Positions 11,818-19,521 of a stretch of DNA of 64,000 nt are shown here, piece by piece. The position numbers and the translations under genes were made by a program. Numbering within the stretch: position 1 is the stretch's first letter; each line of letters starts with the position of its first letter. The notes under the pieces were generated by a model, which did no database searches, had not been told where the DNA came from, and saw only the letters and a list, made by a program, of their open reading frames with translations. The DNA is from Marinomonas transparens (lineage in GTDB: Bacteria; Pseudomonadota; Gammaproteobacteria; Pseudomonadales; Marinomonadaceae). The stretch lies in assembly GCF_016463975.1 (NCBI RefSeq), contig NZ_JAEMNX010000010.1, forward strand, positions 1 through 64,000. The letters are read 5' to 3'.

Positions 11818-12875
11818 GCAAAATAGATAAATACGTTGCCAACAGTGTTTTGTGGTCTTTCTTGATTGTTGCGTTAGTACTGGTCGGTCTTGACTTCACT
11901 CTCACCTTTATCGAAAAAATCAAGGGAGTAAGTGACACCTACCCGATCCAATCGCTATTGCAGGTACTCATGTACCGACTGCCCGGCAAACTAGCGGAAT
12001 ACATCCCTATCGCCTCATTAATCGGCACATTAGTAGGTTTAGGGACACTTGCATCGACTTCCGAACTCACCGTTATGCGAGCCGCAGGCATGCCCATCTG
12101 GCGAATAGGCTTAGCAGCATGCCAACCTATTCTACTCATTGCGTTACTAGGTATGAGCATTTCCGAGTTCGTTGCCCCTGCGGCAGAACAAAAAGCCAAC
12201 CTAATAGAAAAGATGCAAAACCAAAAAGACAATGCTTTTTCATTAACAGGTGGCGTGTGGCTAAAAGCAGAAAATAACTTTATCTATATCGATGCAGCTG
12301 ACAAAACTGGAAAACTGTACGGCATACAAATTTTTTCACCGAATGACCAACAACTAAAAAGCGCCAAAAAAGCCCAAACAGCACAACATATTCAAGGCTC
12401 AGAATGGCAACTTAATCAGGTAACAGAAACCCTCTTCTTTACTGACCACACAGAGGTAAAAAGCCTCGACAAAGCAAGCTGGAATGTAAGTATAAAGCCT
12501 GAGCATTTATTTCTTGCATCACAAGACCCTGATGCCCTATCCCTTAGCCAGCTAATGAGCTATCAGCTTTACCTGAGTCAGCAAAAACTAGACAGTTCAC
12601 AGTATGAATTAGAGTTTTGGATGAAAGCCCTACGGCCAGCAGCGTCATTAGCCTTGGTCATTGTGGCACTTTCTAGTGTATTCGGACCACTCAGATCATC
12701 AACCATGGGGGGACGAATTTTTTCTGGTGTCATGATAGGACTGGCATTTCAAAATGGTCTTAACCTATTCGGACGCATGAGCATTGCGGCAAACTTCCCC
12801 CCACTTATTGGAGTTAGCATCCCTATTCTAATCTGCTTACTCGCGGGCATTATCTTAATGAGGAGAAGGGGCTAA
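11814..12875 (+). CDS. lptG: LPS export permease LptG
   Basis: Second membrane subunit of LptB2FG, 353 residues (E. coli 360), with the same plan as LptF: N-terminal helices, a periplasmic domain in the middle and helices at the end (SLALVIVALSSVF, IGVSIPILICLLAG). It overlaps lptF by 4 bases. The ATPase gene lptB is not in the window, as is usual. A strong hairpin begins inside its last codons. Confidence 0.95.
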   Translation: MSKIDKYVANSVLWSFLIVALVLVGLDFTLTFIEKIKGVSDTYPIQSLLQVLMYRLPGKLAEYIPIASLIGTLVGLGTLASTSELTVMRAAGMPIWRIGLAACQPILLIALLGMSISEFVAPAAEQKANLIEKMQNQKDNAFSLTGGVWLKAENNFIYIDAADKTGKLYGIQIFSPNDQQLKSAKKAQTAQHIQGSEWQLNQVTETLFFTDHTEVKSLDKASWNVSIKPEHLFLASQDPDALSLSQLMSYQLYLSQQKLDSSQYELEFWMKALRPAASLALVIVALSSVFGPLRSSTMGGRIFSGVMIGLAFQNGLNLFGRMSIAANFPPLIGVSIPILICLLAGIILMRRRG

Positions 12876-12890
12876 CGCCTTCCCCTCATT
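12857..12890. terminator. Hairpin between convergent lptG and aminotransferase
   Basis: AATGAGGAGAAGG pairs with CCTTCCCCTCATT with one mismatch, around a loop that contains the lptG stop codon. The T tracts on both sides are weak. Position between two convergent genes suggests two-way termination. Confidence 0.5.
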
Positions 12891-12895
12891 ATTCA

Positions 12896-14080
12896 CTAAA
12901 CCACCAAACGCTTATTACTGACGATAAAGCGCTTAATTCTTTCCAATGCATCCTGCAACCTCAATTCATCGCAGGTATAGGCAAAGCGAACATACTTATT
13001 TGCGTTCTTTATCCCAAAGTCCGCCCCAGGTGTTAATGCCACCTTTTCTTCTTCCAGCAACTCTAAACACCAAGCCATGGCATCATCCGTCACACTAGAC
13101 ACATCAACATAAATATAAAACGCCCCCTGCGCTGGAGCGACGACAGGCAAACCAATTTTTGCCAAACCTGCTAACAAGGTCACTCGACGACGATCAAGCT
13201 GTTGACGACGCGCCTCACACTCCGCCAAGACATCAGGTTCAAACGCTCTTAGCGCAGCATATTGAGAGACACTCGGTGCAGAAATAAACAGATTCTGTGC
13301 CAGTTTTGTTGCGCCTTCAATCGCCCATTCAGGCACCACTATCCACCCCAAACGCCACCCTGTCATAGCAAAATATTTGGAAAAGCTATTAATAACAAAA
13401 ATTTCGTCACTAATAGATAGGACTGTAAAATCGTCACCCTCGAAAACCAACCCCTGATAAATTTCATCTACCAAAAGATGGCCACCTAATGCCTCGACCC
13501 GCTGCCAAGCCTCTGCAAGATAAGATTTATTTAATACTGCACCCGTAGGATTAGAAGGCGACGCCAACCACAACCCTGAAGTATTTGCTGTCCAATCATC
13601 AGACAATCGATTCAAGTCAATTTCAAAAGCACGTTCAGCTTGCGTCTCTATTAACTTAGCCTTAGCACCAGCCTGAATTAAAAAATGACGATTACAGGGG
13701 TAACAAGGGTCAGGCATGATTACTTCATCGCCTTGATCCACCATTAAAGAGGCCATCAATAACAAAGCCCCCGACGCACCGGGTGTCACTATGATACGTT
13801 CTGGCGCCACATCAACCTGATAACGAGAAGCATAATATCGGCTAATGGTCGACTTCAGCTCAGACAAACCTGTCGCAGAGGTATATCCCGTCTTGCCTTC
13901 TTTTATAGCCTGTACGCCAGCATCCGCTACAGCTTTAGGAGCAACAAAGTCTGGCTCCCCTACCTCCAAATGAATAACATCTTCGCCTAATGCTTGAAGT
14001 ACCTTAGCCCTAGCTAAGACCGCCATCACCTGAAAGGGAGCAATTCCCTCAACCCGAGACGCCAAGGTTCTCTTTTTCAT
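12896..14080 (-). CDS. PLP-dependent aminotransferase, class I/II
   Basis: A 394-residue fold-type I aminotransferase. The PLP lysine lies in NSFSKYFAMTGWRLGW, and the Asn/Asp/Tyr cofactor contacts are in LASPSNPTG and LVDEIYQG. The N-terminal EVGEPDF is typical of the Asp/Ala aminotransferase branch (AlaA/AspC relatives). Substrate cannot be decided from sequence. It is a single gene, convergent with lptG and divergent from dksA. ATG start. Confidence 0.9.
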   Translation of the reverse strand: MKKRTLASRVEGIAPFQVMAVLARAKVLQALGEDVIHLEVGEPDFVAPKAVADAGVQAIKEGKTGYTSATGLSELKSTISRYYASRYQVDVAPERIIVTPGASGALLLMASLMVDQGDEVIMPDPCYPCNRHFLIQAGAKAKLIETQAERAFEIDLNRLSDDWTANTSGLWLASPSNPTGAVLNKSYLAEAWQRVEALGGHLLVDEIYQGLVFEGDDFTVLSISDEIFVINSFSKYFAMTGWRLGWIVVPEWAIEGATKLAQNLFISAPSVSQYAALRAFEPDVLAECEARRQQLDRRRVTLLAGLAKIGLPVVAPAQGAFYIYVDVSSVTDDAMAWCLELLEEEKVALTPGADFGIKNANKYVRFAYTCDELRLQDALERIKRFIVSNKRLVV

Positions 14081-14234
14081 CCACTACTCTCTAATTATTT
14101 CATTTTTTTTGCAGGATCTTACATAAAAAATGTGGTTAAAAGGCAGATTATCTGGTAAGTTTCCGGCCGAAAAATAAACTACCTAATTTTATTTGTTTAC
14201 AGGTTACCACAAGGGAAACCTGCGAAGTGAGGCA

Positions 14235-14675
14235 ATGCGTATGCCAAAAATGAACCCTGATTCATTAATGAAAGACTTCACACCTTACACGGCTAAGGAT
14301 GGCGAAGAATACATGAACGAAAACCAGTTGGCGCACTTTAAGAGCATCTTGCTTAACTGGAAACAGAACTTAATGGAAGAAGTTGACCGTACTGTTCACC
14401 ATCTTAAGGAAGAAGCCGTTAACTATGCGGATCCAAATGATCGAGCTAGCCAAGAAGAGGAATTCAGCCTCGAACTTCGCGCCCGAGATCGTGAACGCAA
14501 GCTAGTAAAGAAAATCTCTCAAACGATTGAACGTATTGATGACGACGATTACGGCTTTTGCGATGAGTGTGGTATCGAAATCGGCATTCGCCGCTTAGAA
14601 GCACGACCAACTGCTACCCTGTGTATCGACTGCAAAACATTGGCAGAGATCAAAGAGAAGCAAGTCGGCGGCTAA
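14235..14675 (+). CDS. dksA: RNA polymerase-binding factor DksA
   Basis: Secondary-channel factor that, with ppGpp, adjusts transcription of rRNA and amino-acid genes. The coiled coil with the acidic tip region (PNDRASQEEEFSLELR) and the four-Cys zinc finger (CDECG...CIDCK) are intact, as is the C-terminal helix AEIKEKQ. The open frame extends back to a TTG at 14193, but the ATG at 14235 follows GTGAGG and gives 146 residues (E. coli 151); ATG 14241 is an alternative. gluQRS follows after 4 bases, a common pairing. Confidence 0.96.
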   Translation: MRMPKMNPDSLMKDFTPYTAKDGEEYMNENQLAHFKSILLNWKQNLMEEVDRTVHHLKEEAVNYADPNDRASQEEEFSLELRARDRERKLVKKISQTIERIDDDDYGFCDECGIEIGIRRLEARPTATLCIDCKTLAEIKEKQVGG

Positions 14676-14679
14676 CCCC

Positions 14680-15558
14680 TTGTCGACACCTTATCGAGGC
14701 CGATTTGCACCTTCGCCAACCGGCCCACTCCATTTTGGCTCGCTAGTCAGTGCTTTAGCGAGCTATTTGGATGCCAAACAAAAAAATGGCCGTTGGATAA
14801 TCCGTATCGAAGACGTGGATGGGGCACGCTGCACGCCTTTTTTTGCTCAACAAATCATTACCACACTCAACAGTTACCAACTCTATTCCGATGAGCCGAT
14901 TCTGTATCAGAGTAATTTTTCTGCTGCATATGAAGCAAAACTTTATGAACTCAAAAAACAACTCAAAGTCTTCCCCTGCAACTGTACACGTCAATCACTG
15001 ACTAAACATAATGGCCACCACCCATTTATCTGCCAAAGTGACACCAGCCGACCTCACTCATGGCGCTTGAAGTCCTGCCAGCAAAGTTATGAATACCAAG
15101 ACCCCATCCAAGGACGACTACTTTTTTCTAATGACCTAGAAATCACTAGCCCTGTTTTAAAAAGAAAAGACGGTTACTTTTCTTATCAACTCGCCGTAGT
15201 GGTTGATGACCACCAACAAAATATCACCCATCTAGTTCGAGGTGCCGACCTCATTGAGACTACAGCTCAGCAGCTCTATCTATATGAGCTTTTTGGTTGG
15301 GTAACACCCAGCATATGCCACATTCCCCTCATCGTTAACCTGAGTGGTGACAAAGTCAGCAAGCAAAATCATGCACAAGCCATTAAAAATGGCAATTTAC
15401 ATACTCTAATACGAGCTTTGCATTACTTAAAAATAAACGTAACAAATGCCACATCGATTAACGAAGCACTCATTCTTGCTACACAACAATGGAATCCAAG
15501 CAAACTCATTAGTATCGACAAGATTAAACTAGAAGAACAGGATCAAGACCTCATCTAG
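14680..15558 (+). CDS. gluQRS: Glutamyl-Q tRNA(Asp) synthetase
   Basis: A truncated GluRS paralog that attaches glutamate to queuosine-34 of tRNA-Asp. The HIGH-like motif is in APSPTGPLHFGSL; the KMSKS counterpart is degenerate (GDKVSKQNHA), as usual for the family; a zinc site starts at CNC (FPCNCTRQ). There is no anticodon-binding domain: 292 residues. It starts with TTG only 4 bases after the dksA stop, so the two are co-transcribed. queD and queE, which make the queuosine precursor, are elsewhere in this window. In Pseudomonas cbrA comes next; here it does not. Confidence 0.94.
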   Translation: MSTPYRGRFAPSPTGPLHFGSLVSALASYLDAKQKNGRWIIRIEDVDGARCTPFFAQQIITTLNSYQLYSDEPILYQSNFSAAYEAKLYELKKQLKVFPCNCTRQSLTKHNGHHPFICQSDTSRPHSWRLKSCQQSYEYQDPIQGRLLFSNDLEITSPVLKRKDGYFSYQLAVVVDDHQQNITHLVRGADLIETTAQQLYLYELFGWVTPSICHIPLIVNLSGDKVSKQNHAQAIKNGNLHTLIRALHYLKINVTNATSINEALILATQQWNPSKLISIDKIKLEEQDQDLI

Positions 15559-15584
15559 CCCCTACCACCCGCCCTCTAGGTGTG

Positions 15585-15616
15585 TATAATTGTTACACTA
15601 GTTACAAGAGGTGACA
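15585..15616 (+). promoter_or_regulatory. cbrB promoter with TGTTAC/GTGACA repeat
   Basis: A perfect -10 box, TATAAT, lies at 15585-15590 but has no good -35 box, so an activator may be needed. It is followed by TGTTAC (15591-15596) and, 14 bases on, GTGACA (15611-15616), an imperfect inverted repeat that also spans the ribosome-binding site (AGAGGTG). The same half-sites occur before the sigma-54 promoter downstream of the gene. Autoregulation is an inference. Confidence 0.5.
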
Positions 15617-15620
15617 ATTA

Positions 15621-17039
15621 ATGCATCACATTATGATCATTTGCCCAGAAGACTCCCCACTAAAAGAATCAGAAAAGTGGCTTTCACGATACGGCTTTCA
15701 AGTAAATATCTGCAGCACACTAGAGCAAGCCAACAAGTACTATGATCTACCAGATTTTCATCTTATTTTGGTCGATCAGAAAATTCTAGACGAACTACAG
15801 ACTAACGACACACCATTTCCAGATACACCACCACGCATTGTACTGGATTCAAGACCAAGCCTAAGCACAGGCGTCGACGCTATGGCACACGGAGCAGTCT
15901 ATTACCTACCGCTCCCTACCGACTCTGAAAACCTACTCAAGCACGTAGTGAATGTACTAGAAAAAGCCAACGACGCTCCACCAAGCACAACAGTAAACAA
16001 ACCCACCTCGCAGATACTCTTTGCACGAACAGAAAAAGAAGAAGAGGCATTACACCTAGGAGATCTAGATAGCAATATCATTGGCCACTGCCCTCCAATG
16101 CAGAGCTTATTTAGCGATATTCGCAAAGTGGCAGGAACTGATGTTACCGTTTTAATTCGAGGGGAATCAGGCACAGGTAAAGAACTGGTTGCAAAAGCAC
16201 TGCACAGCCTAAGCAAAAGACACAAACATCCGATTATCAGCGTGAACTGTGCCGCTATTCCTGAAAACCTAATAGAATCAGAGCTCTTTGGCCATGAAAA
16301 GGGCGCCTTTACTGGTGCGGTCTCAGCCCGTGACGGCCTCATTTATGCTGCCGATAAAGGCACGCTATTTTTAGATGAAATAGGGGAGCTTCCTCTAGAG
16401 GCACAAGCTCGCTTATTACGAGTATTACAGGAAGGAGAAATACGACGAGTAGGTGCGGTGCAATCCTCTAAAGTAGACATCAGACTAGTCACTGCGACCC
16501 ATAGAAACTTGATACAAATGGTTAAGCAAGGTCGGTTTCGCGAAGATTTATACTATCGACTGTACGTAATGGAACTTCTACTGCCTCCATTACGCGATCG
16601 AGGAGATGACATATCAATACTCGCTAAAGCACTACTAGAAAAAACCTGCTTAAAGCACAAGCGCCCTATCTGTGAATACAATAAAGAATTCAACAAAGCC
16701 ATCCGAGACCACCACTGGCCCGGCAACGTCAGAGAACTAGAAAACGCAATAGAGAGAGCCGTCATTCTTAGCCCAACACACAAAGTTGAGGCCGCTAATT
16801 TAAAAATTGCAGCACAAATTCAAAATGACTCAAGCTCCACAAAAGACGCCAAACCGACAATGAACACCAGCACCCAAGAAGGCACAACACTGGATGATTA
16901 CTTCAAATATTTTGTTACCACGCACCAACACACAATGACTGAAACACAGCTTGCACATTCTCTGGGCATATCTAGAAAAAGCCTATGGGAAAGACGACAA
17001 AAGTTAGAAATCCCCAAAAAAGTAACAAACAATAAGTAA
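15621..17039 (+). CDS. cbrB: CbrB-type sigma-54 activator with degenerate receiver
   Basis: A 472-residue NtrC-family protein: receiver-like domain (1-115), AAA+ domain (about 150-385) and Fis-type helix-turn-helix (about 435-470). The AAA+ domain is fully equipped: Walker A GESGTGKE (181-188), the sigma-54 contact loop GAFTGA (228-233), Walker B LFLDE (249-253) and an Arg-finger segment (GRFREDLYYRL). The C-terminus (TETQLAHSLGISRKSLWERR) and the place between gluQRS and pcnB identify it as CbrB. The receiver keeps Asp52 but has Cys-Pro-Glu (8-10) where the acidic pair should be, Asp76-Ser77 at the usual Thr/Ser site, and Leu98 in place of the invariant Lys (YLPLP for YLPKP). Phosphorylation control is therefore doubtful. 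The CbrA sensor kinase gene is absent from this locus. Confidence 0.9.
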   Translation: MHHIMIICPEDSPLKESEKWLSRYGFQVNICSTLEQANKYYDLPDFHLILVDQKILDELQTNDTPFPDTPPRIVLDSRPSLSTGVDAMAHGAVYYLPLPTDSENLLKHVVNVLEKANDAPPSTTVNKPTSQILFARTEKEEEALHLGDLDSNIIGHCPPMQSLFSDIRKVAGTDVTVLIRGESGTGKELVAKALHSLSKRHKHPIISVNCAAIPENLIESELFGHEKGAFTGAVSARDGLIYAADKGTLFLDEIGELPLEAQARLLRVLQEGEIRRVGAVQSSKVDIRLVTATHRNLIQMVKQGRFREDLYYRLYVMELLLPPLRDRGDDISILAKALLEKTCLKHKRPICEYNKEFNKAIRDHHWPGNVRELENAIERAVILSPTHKVEAANLKIAAQIQNDSSSTKDAKPTMNTSTQEGTTLDDYFKYFVTTHQHTMTETQLAHSLGISRKSLWERRQKLEIPKKVTNNK

Positions 17040-17049
17040 CACCTGTTAC
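17022..17049 (+). promoter_or_regulatory. GTAACA/TGTTAC half-sites, likely CbrB enhancer
   Basis: GTAACA occurs at 17022-17027 and again at 17036-17041, followed by its inverted form TGTTAC at 17044-17049. The sites lie about 90-115 bases before the -24/-12 promoter, the normal distance for a sigma-54 enhancer, and overlap the last codons and stop of cbrB. That CbrB binds them is inferred from position and from the matching sites before cbrB. Confidence 0.6.
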
Positions 17050-17137
17050 CAAAGCACACAAAAAACACACAAAATAGTGCAAAGAAAGTGTACAGCGTTT
17101 TAATAAAATTCAATTAAATCATTGGGTTATTATTTTT

Positions 17138-17151
17138 GGCACAACTAATGC
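17138..17151 (+). promoter_or_regulatory. Sigma-54 (-24/-12) promoter of the CrcZ-like RNA
   Basis: TTGGCACAACTAATGCC holds GG (17138-17139) and GC (17150-17151) exactly 10 bases apart, with TGGCAC matching the -24 consensus. Predicted transcription start is about 17163. No sigma-70 promoter of similar quality was seen here. Downstream of a sigma-54 activator gene, this is a strong call. Confidence 0.88.
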
Positions 17152-17162
17152 CTTATAAGGGC

Positions 17163-17485
17163 ACAACGATAAGAAGATTGACCAAGAATAAAAATAAGTT
17201 AATCGTCGTAAATATGTTCTTAATAATAAAAATAAAAACTAAGGACACCGTGGCCTCTCAAAATAAAAATAAAATTTGAGGCCATGGATGGAAAATCGCT
17301 TTGGATAATTGATTTTTTTAGATATGTCAGCCTTCGGGCAATGAAAACATTGCAATAATAAAAATAAAATTTGAATAGAACTGCTGAAGCAGCGCAAACT
17401 TTGTTTTCGGAACTAGTATCTTCATGTATCCAAAGCGATTATTTTATTTTCTAGTAAAATAGTCTCGTTAATAATCGCTTTCTCT
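17163..17485 (+). ncRNA. CrcZ-like Hfq-sequestering small RNA
   Basis: The 556 bases between cbrB and pcnB hold no coding frame but show the hallmarks of the CrcZ family, which lies at this same locus in Pseudomonas and titrates Hfq/Crc to relieve catabolite repression. Four runs of A-R-N triplets, all fitting AAnAAnAA, occur at 17184-17198 (5 triplets), 17222-17239 (6), 17262-17273 (4) and 17354-17368 (5). Stable hairpins lie between them: GGCCTC/GAGGCC around the third run, GCAATG-AAAA-CATTGC (17338-17353) and CTGC-TGAA-GCAG. The start is set from the sigma-54 promoter. The 3' end is estimated from a 12-pair stem (17432-17443 with 17470-17481). Exact ends, and binding to Hfq, are inferred. 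Confidence 0.82.
17432..17481 (+). terminator. Terminator-like hairpin of the CrcZ-like RNA
   Basis: AAAGCGATTATT (17432-17443) is perfectly complementary to AATAATCGCTTT (17470-17481), with a nested 6-pair stem (17445-17461). The downstream tract is only pyrimidine-rich (TTTCTCTATCT). The left arm is also complementary to 17294-17307, which would make a second, competing stem followed by ATTTTATTTT. Confidence 0.6.
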
Positions 17486-17595
17486 ATCTCCCTGTCACCC
17501 TATCAAATTCACGCAAACCACCCCATTAATCGTGTAAATTTCGCCCATCCCGTGTAGAATACACTTTTTGTTAACTTTGAAAAATTTGTCGCCCA

Positions 17596-19026
17596 ATGCT
17601 TACAGGATTAAAATCTCTGGTACGTAAAGCCACCTCACTGTTTACCTCACCTGAGGAACAGACTTACCCAATTATCATCCCGCGCAACGATCACAGCTTA
17701 TCTCGACAAAATTTAAGCCCTAATGCCGTTAAAGTACTGTATCGCTTAAATAAAGCGGGCTATGACGCTTACCTTGTTGGGGGCTGTATTCGAGACCACC
17801 TAATCGACATTGAACCAAAAGACTTTGATGTGGTTACCAACGCGACACCAGAAGAGGTCAATAACCTCTTTTCCAACTCAAGACTCATTGGACGTCGCTT
17901 TCGACTCGTCCATGTTACTTTTGGCCGAGAAATCATCGAAGTATCTACTTTTAGAGCAAGCGCTTCCCATGATGAAGAAAGCAGCAAGCCACAAGAATCT
18001 CTGAAAGGAAAAGACTCTGCACGATCATCCCACGGCATTGTTTTACGCGATAACGTTTACGGAAAGATAGAAGAAGACGCTGAACGCCGGGATTTTACTT
18101 TTAACGCCCTCTACTACAACGTCAAAGACTTCAGTATTCATGATTACTGTGGTGGCCTTGCAGACATAGAAAACAAACAAATTCGTATTATTGGTGATGC
18201 GCGCCAACGCTATCAAGAAGATCCTGTACGCATGCTACGCGCCATTCGCTTTGCAGGTAAGCTGGGCTTTGATATAGAAGAAGCCACCGCAGCTCCAATC
18301 AAAGAAATGGCTCACCTACTGGACCATATTCCACCAGCACGGTTGTTCGAAGAAGTATTAAAACTACTAGGCAGTGGCAATGGTGTAAAAACCTTTCATT
18401 TACTACGCCAATACGGCTTATTCCGCTACCTTTTCCCAGATACAGAAGCTCTTCTTCAAAGCGGCTGGAAACGCGACGATATTGATCCAGCCGCTTTTAT
18501 CATGCAAGGACTCATCAATACCGACAATCGCATTCAAAGTGGACAGAGCACCGCTCCTTATTTCCTATACGCCGTCCTACTCTGGCCAAGTGTCACCCTG
18601 CGCCATGAAGAATTCCAAGCGCAAGGTATGCCGGCCACCCCAGCATTACATCAAGCCGCGAGCATGGTACTAGACAATCAAGTCGCCGCAACCGCCATTC
18701 CTCGACGTTTCTCTACCCCAATGAGAGAAATCTGGGATATGCAGTTCCGCTTGCCAAAACGCTATGGCAAACGCGCATTCATGCTACTGCAACATCCAAG
18801 ATTTCGTGCCGCTTTTGACTTCTTACTCATTCGCGAATTAAGCGGCACTGAATTAGACGGTTTAGGCGCATGGTGGGAAGCTTTTCAACATGGTGATGAA
18901 AATGAGCAAAGAGAGCTAATTAAAAGCATCGACCTGCGCTCTTCCAATAAAGAAGGCCCCAAGAAACGCCGCCCCCGTCGTCGTAAAAAAAGCAATGCAA
19001 CACAAAGCGAAATTTCAGAAGAGTAG
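17596..19026 (+). CDS. pcnB: Poly(A) polymerase I
   Basis: Adds 3' poly(A) tails that target RNAs, including small RNAs, for decay. The 476-residue protein (E. coli about 465) has the nucleotidyltransferase signature LVGGCIRDHL followed by DFDVVTNATPEEV with the two catalytic Asp residues, the tRNA-nucleotidyltransferase-like core and the basic C-terminal tail (KKRRPRRRKKS). A -10-like TAGAAT lies at 17555-17560. It heads a run with folK, panB, panC and pgi on the same strand. Confidence 0.96.
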   Translation: MLTGLKSLVRKATSLFTSPEEQTYPIIIPRNDHSLSRQNLSPNAVKVLYRLNKAGYDAYLVGGCIRDHLIDIEPKDFDVVTNATPEEVNNLFSNSRLIGRRFRLVHVTFGREIIEVSTFRASASHDEESSKPQESLKGKDSARSSHGIVLRDNVYGKIEEDAERRDFTFNALYYNVKDFSIHDYCGGLADIENKQIRIIGDARQRYQEDPVRMLRAIRFAGKLGFDIEEATAAPIKEMAHLLDHIPPARLFEEVLKLLGSGNGVKTFHLLRQYGLFRYLFPDTEALLQSGWKRDDIDPAAFIMQGLINTDNRIQSGQSTAPYFLYAVLLWPSVTLRHEEFQAQGMPATPALHQAASMVLDNQVAATAIPRRFSTPMREIWDMQFRLPKRYGKRAFMLLQHPRFRAAFDFLLIRELSGTELDGLGAWWEAFQHGDENEQRELIKSIDLRSSNKEGPKKRRPRRRKKSNATQSEISEE

Positions 19027-19034
19027 GTCCGACT

Positions 19035-19511
19035 TTGATACTTGCTTACATTGGACTTGGCAGCAACCTAAACGATCCAGTAGCACAAATCAAACGTGCT
19101 ATTGAGACGTTAAAAGCAGACTCGAAATTAAACAACTTTCTCGCTTCTAGCCTATATTCTAGCAAGCCCGTTGGCCCCCAAGATCAACCAAATTATGTCA
19201 ACGCCGTCGCGTCTTTTTTAACTGCACTCCCAGCACTCGACTTGCTTGATTTATTACAGAGCCTTGAACAACAGCACAATCGAGTTCGCACCCGTCATTG
19301 GGGTCCACGCACACTAGATTTAGATTTACTCCTGTATGGCGAAGAACAAATCCAAAACTCTCGACTAACTGTACCTCACCCTTATATGCTAGAAAGAGGG
19401 TTCGTTATCCGTCCCCTTATGGATCTGGCTCCAGAGATGCGACTGACAAACGGCAATACCGTTACGGAGCATTTACGCCAACTTGATACCGATGATTTGG
19501 TTTCTATCTGA
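19035..19511 (+). CDS. folK: HPPK, folate pyrophosphokinase
   Basis: Transfers pyrophosphate from ATP to 6-hydroxymethyl-7,8-dihydropterin, a step of folate synthesis. The 158-residue protein (E. coli 159) has YIGLGSNL, the family signature with WGPRTLDLDLLLYG, and LTVPHPYMLERGFVI. The start is TTG, 8 bases after the pcnB stop, with AGTAGG upstream. Confidence 0.96.
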   Translation: MILAYIGLGSNLNDPVAQIKRAIETLKADSKLNNFLASSLYSSKPVGPQDQPNYVNAVASFLTALPALDLLDLLQSLEQQHNRVRTRHWGPRTLDLDLLLYGEEQIQNSRLTVPHPYMLERGFVIRPLMDLAPEMRLTNGNTVTEHLRQLDTDDLVSI

Positions 19512-19521
19512 GAAAATAACT

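Noticed and set aside
17160..17380. AT-rich repeats read as a simple low-complexity or CRISPR-like array
   Set aside because: The A-rich runs are short, unevenly spaced and lack identical repeats or spacers; the sigma-54 promoter and hairpins explain them better as a small RNA.
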